Shown here piece after piece: positions 52,373 to 52,373 of a DNA stretch of 52,373 nucleotides (within the stretch, counting starts at the first letter, position 1; each line of letters begins with the position of its first letter). Below the pieces are notes generated by a model. That model ran no database searches, was not told where the DNA came from, and was given only the letters and a program-made list of their open reading frames with translations. Position numbers and translations under genes: made by a program. The DNA lies in the NCBI GenBank assembly GCA_017941235.1, contig JAGAWU010000042.1:1-52373 (forward strand), written 5' to 3'. The DNA comes from Bacilli bacterium. Its GTDB lineage: Bacteria; Bacillota_I; Bacilli_A; RF39; UBA660.

Positions 52373-52373
52373 A

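Noticed and set aside
1..52373. Diversity-generating reverse transcriptase or template repeat inside this window
   Set aside because: No coding region has RT motifs, and I see no near-copy of the GC-rich tail (120-245) other than the diverged paralogue at 37560-37720.
1..52373. Mollicutes-type recoding of TGA to tryptophan
   Set aside because: TGA ends several well-recognised genes (trmR, the U32-like gene at 7614, mraY), and tryptophans in conserved motifs are TGG.

Overview
The window is very AT-rich (roughly a quarter G+C by eye) and gene-dense, with almost every gene on the + strand. TGA is used as a stop (for example the genes ending at 4917, 7614 and 51097), so the standard bacterial code applies, not the Mollicutes TGA=Trp code. 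Shine-Dalgarno sites are strong (AGGAGG, GAGGTG) and promoters are sigma-A-like. The genes point to a walled, anaerobic, low-GC member of the Bacilli/Tenericutes side of the Firmicutes: peptidoglycan genes (mltG, a PASTA-containing class B penicillin-binding protein, mraY), pyruvate:ferredoxin oxidoreductase, and a Bacillus-like ireB-ruvX-yrzB-mltG-trmR-U32-U32-greA order. An uncultured gut lineage of the RF39 kind is my best guess. That is inference; no 16S or ribosomal protein gene is present to test it.

Layout. 1-258: the 3' end of an exported C-type-lectin-like gene with an unusually GC-rich tail. 502-2097: a membrane glycosyltransferase-like protein. 2267-10559: the conserved housekeeping run ireB, ruvX, yrzB, mltG, trmR, three unrecognised envelope proteins, a cysteine-less U32 protein, a full U32 protein, a dGTPase-like HD protein and greA. 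10632-24518: a surface block with a 1351-residue BspA-type leucine-rich-repeat protein, a lipoprotein, a TM-anchored protein with two similar domains, a NAGPA-type glycosidase and a 2192-residue beta-helix protein. 24597-28022: nifJ. 28331-28436: a candidate small RNA on the minus strand. 28526-31304: an LRR protein overlapping a transglutaminase-fold protein. 31407-35309: rimP (N-terminal half only), nusA, rnpM and infB. 35396-37726: a YhcG-like nuclease and a second lectin-like surface protein. 37802-44119: a large U32 protein, a thioredoxin-like membrane protein, trmL, a HExxH protein, a small protein and a cytoplasmic LRR protein. 44144-46423 (minus): a one-piece MacB-type ABC transporter. 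46579-51813: a glycosyltransferase, the PBP, a small camelysin-like protein, mraY and a zinc-ribbon membrane protein. The right edge holds a partial minus-strand gene, probably exported.

How the genes fit together. TrmR with the two U32 proteins matches the wobble-uridine 5-hydroxylation/methoxylation route known from Bacillus, and TrmL adds a second wobble modification. The nusA block is a reduced version of the usual translation/transcription operon. Four exported proteins share one N-terminal camelysin/TasA-like module joined to different C-terminal modules (LRR, beta-helix, lectin-like or nothing), which looks like a common export or assembly head. At least ten genes have a stop codon inside or touching the stem of an intrinsic terminator, as expected where transcription runs ahead of translation.

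The best leads for something new are the pyrimidine-ending, GC-rich variable segment at the left edge (a possible diversity-generating retroelement target, with no reverse transcriptase or template visible here) and the approximately 106-nt minus-strand RNA. No tRNA, rRNA, CRISPR array, insertion sequence or integrase was seen. No gene-free stretch exceeds 300 bases; the longest, 259-501 and 28325-28525, are described below.
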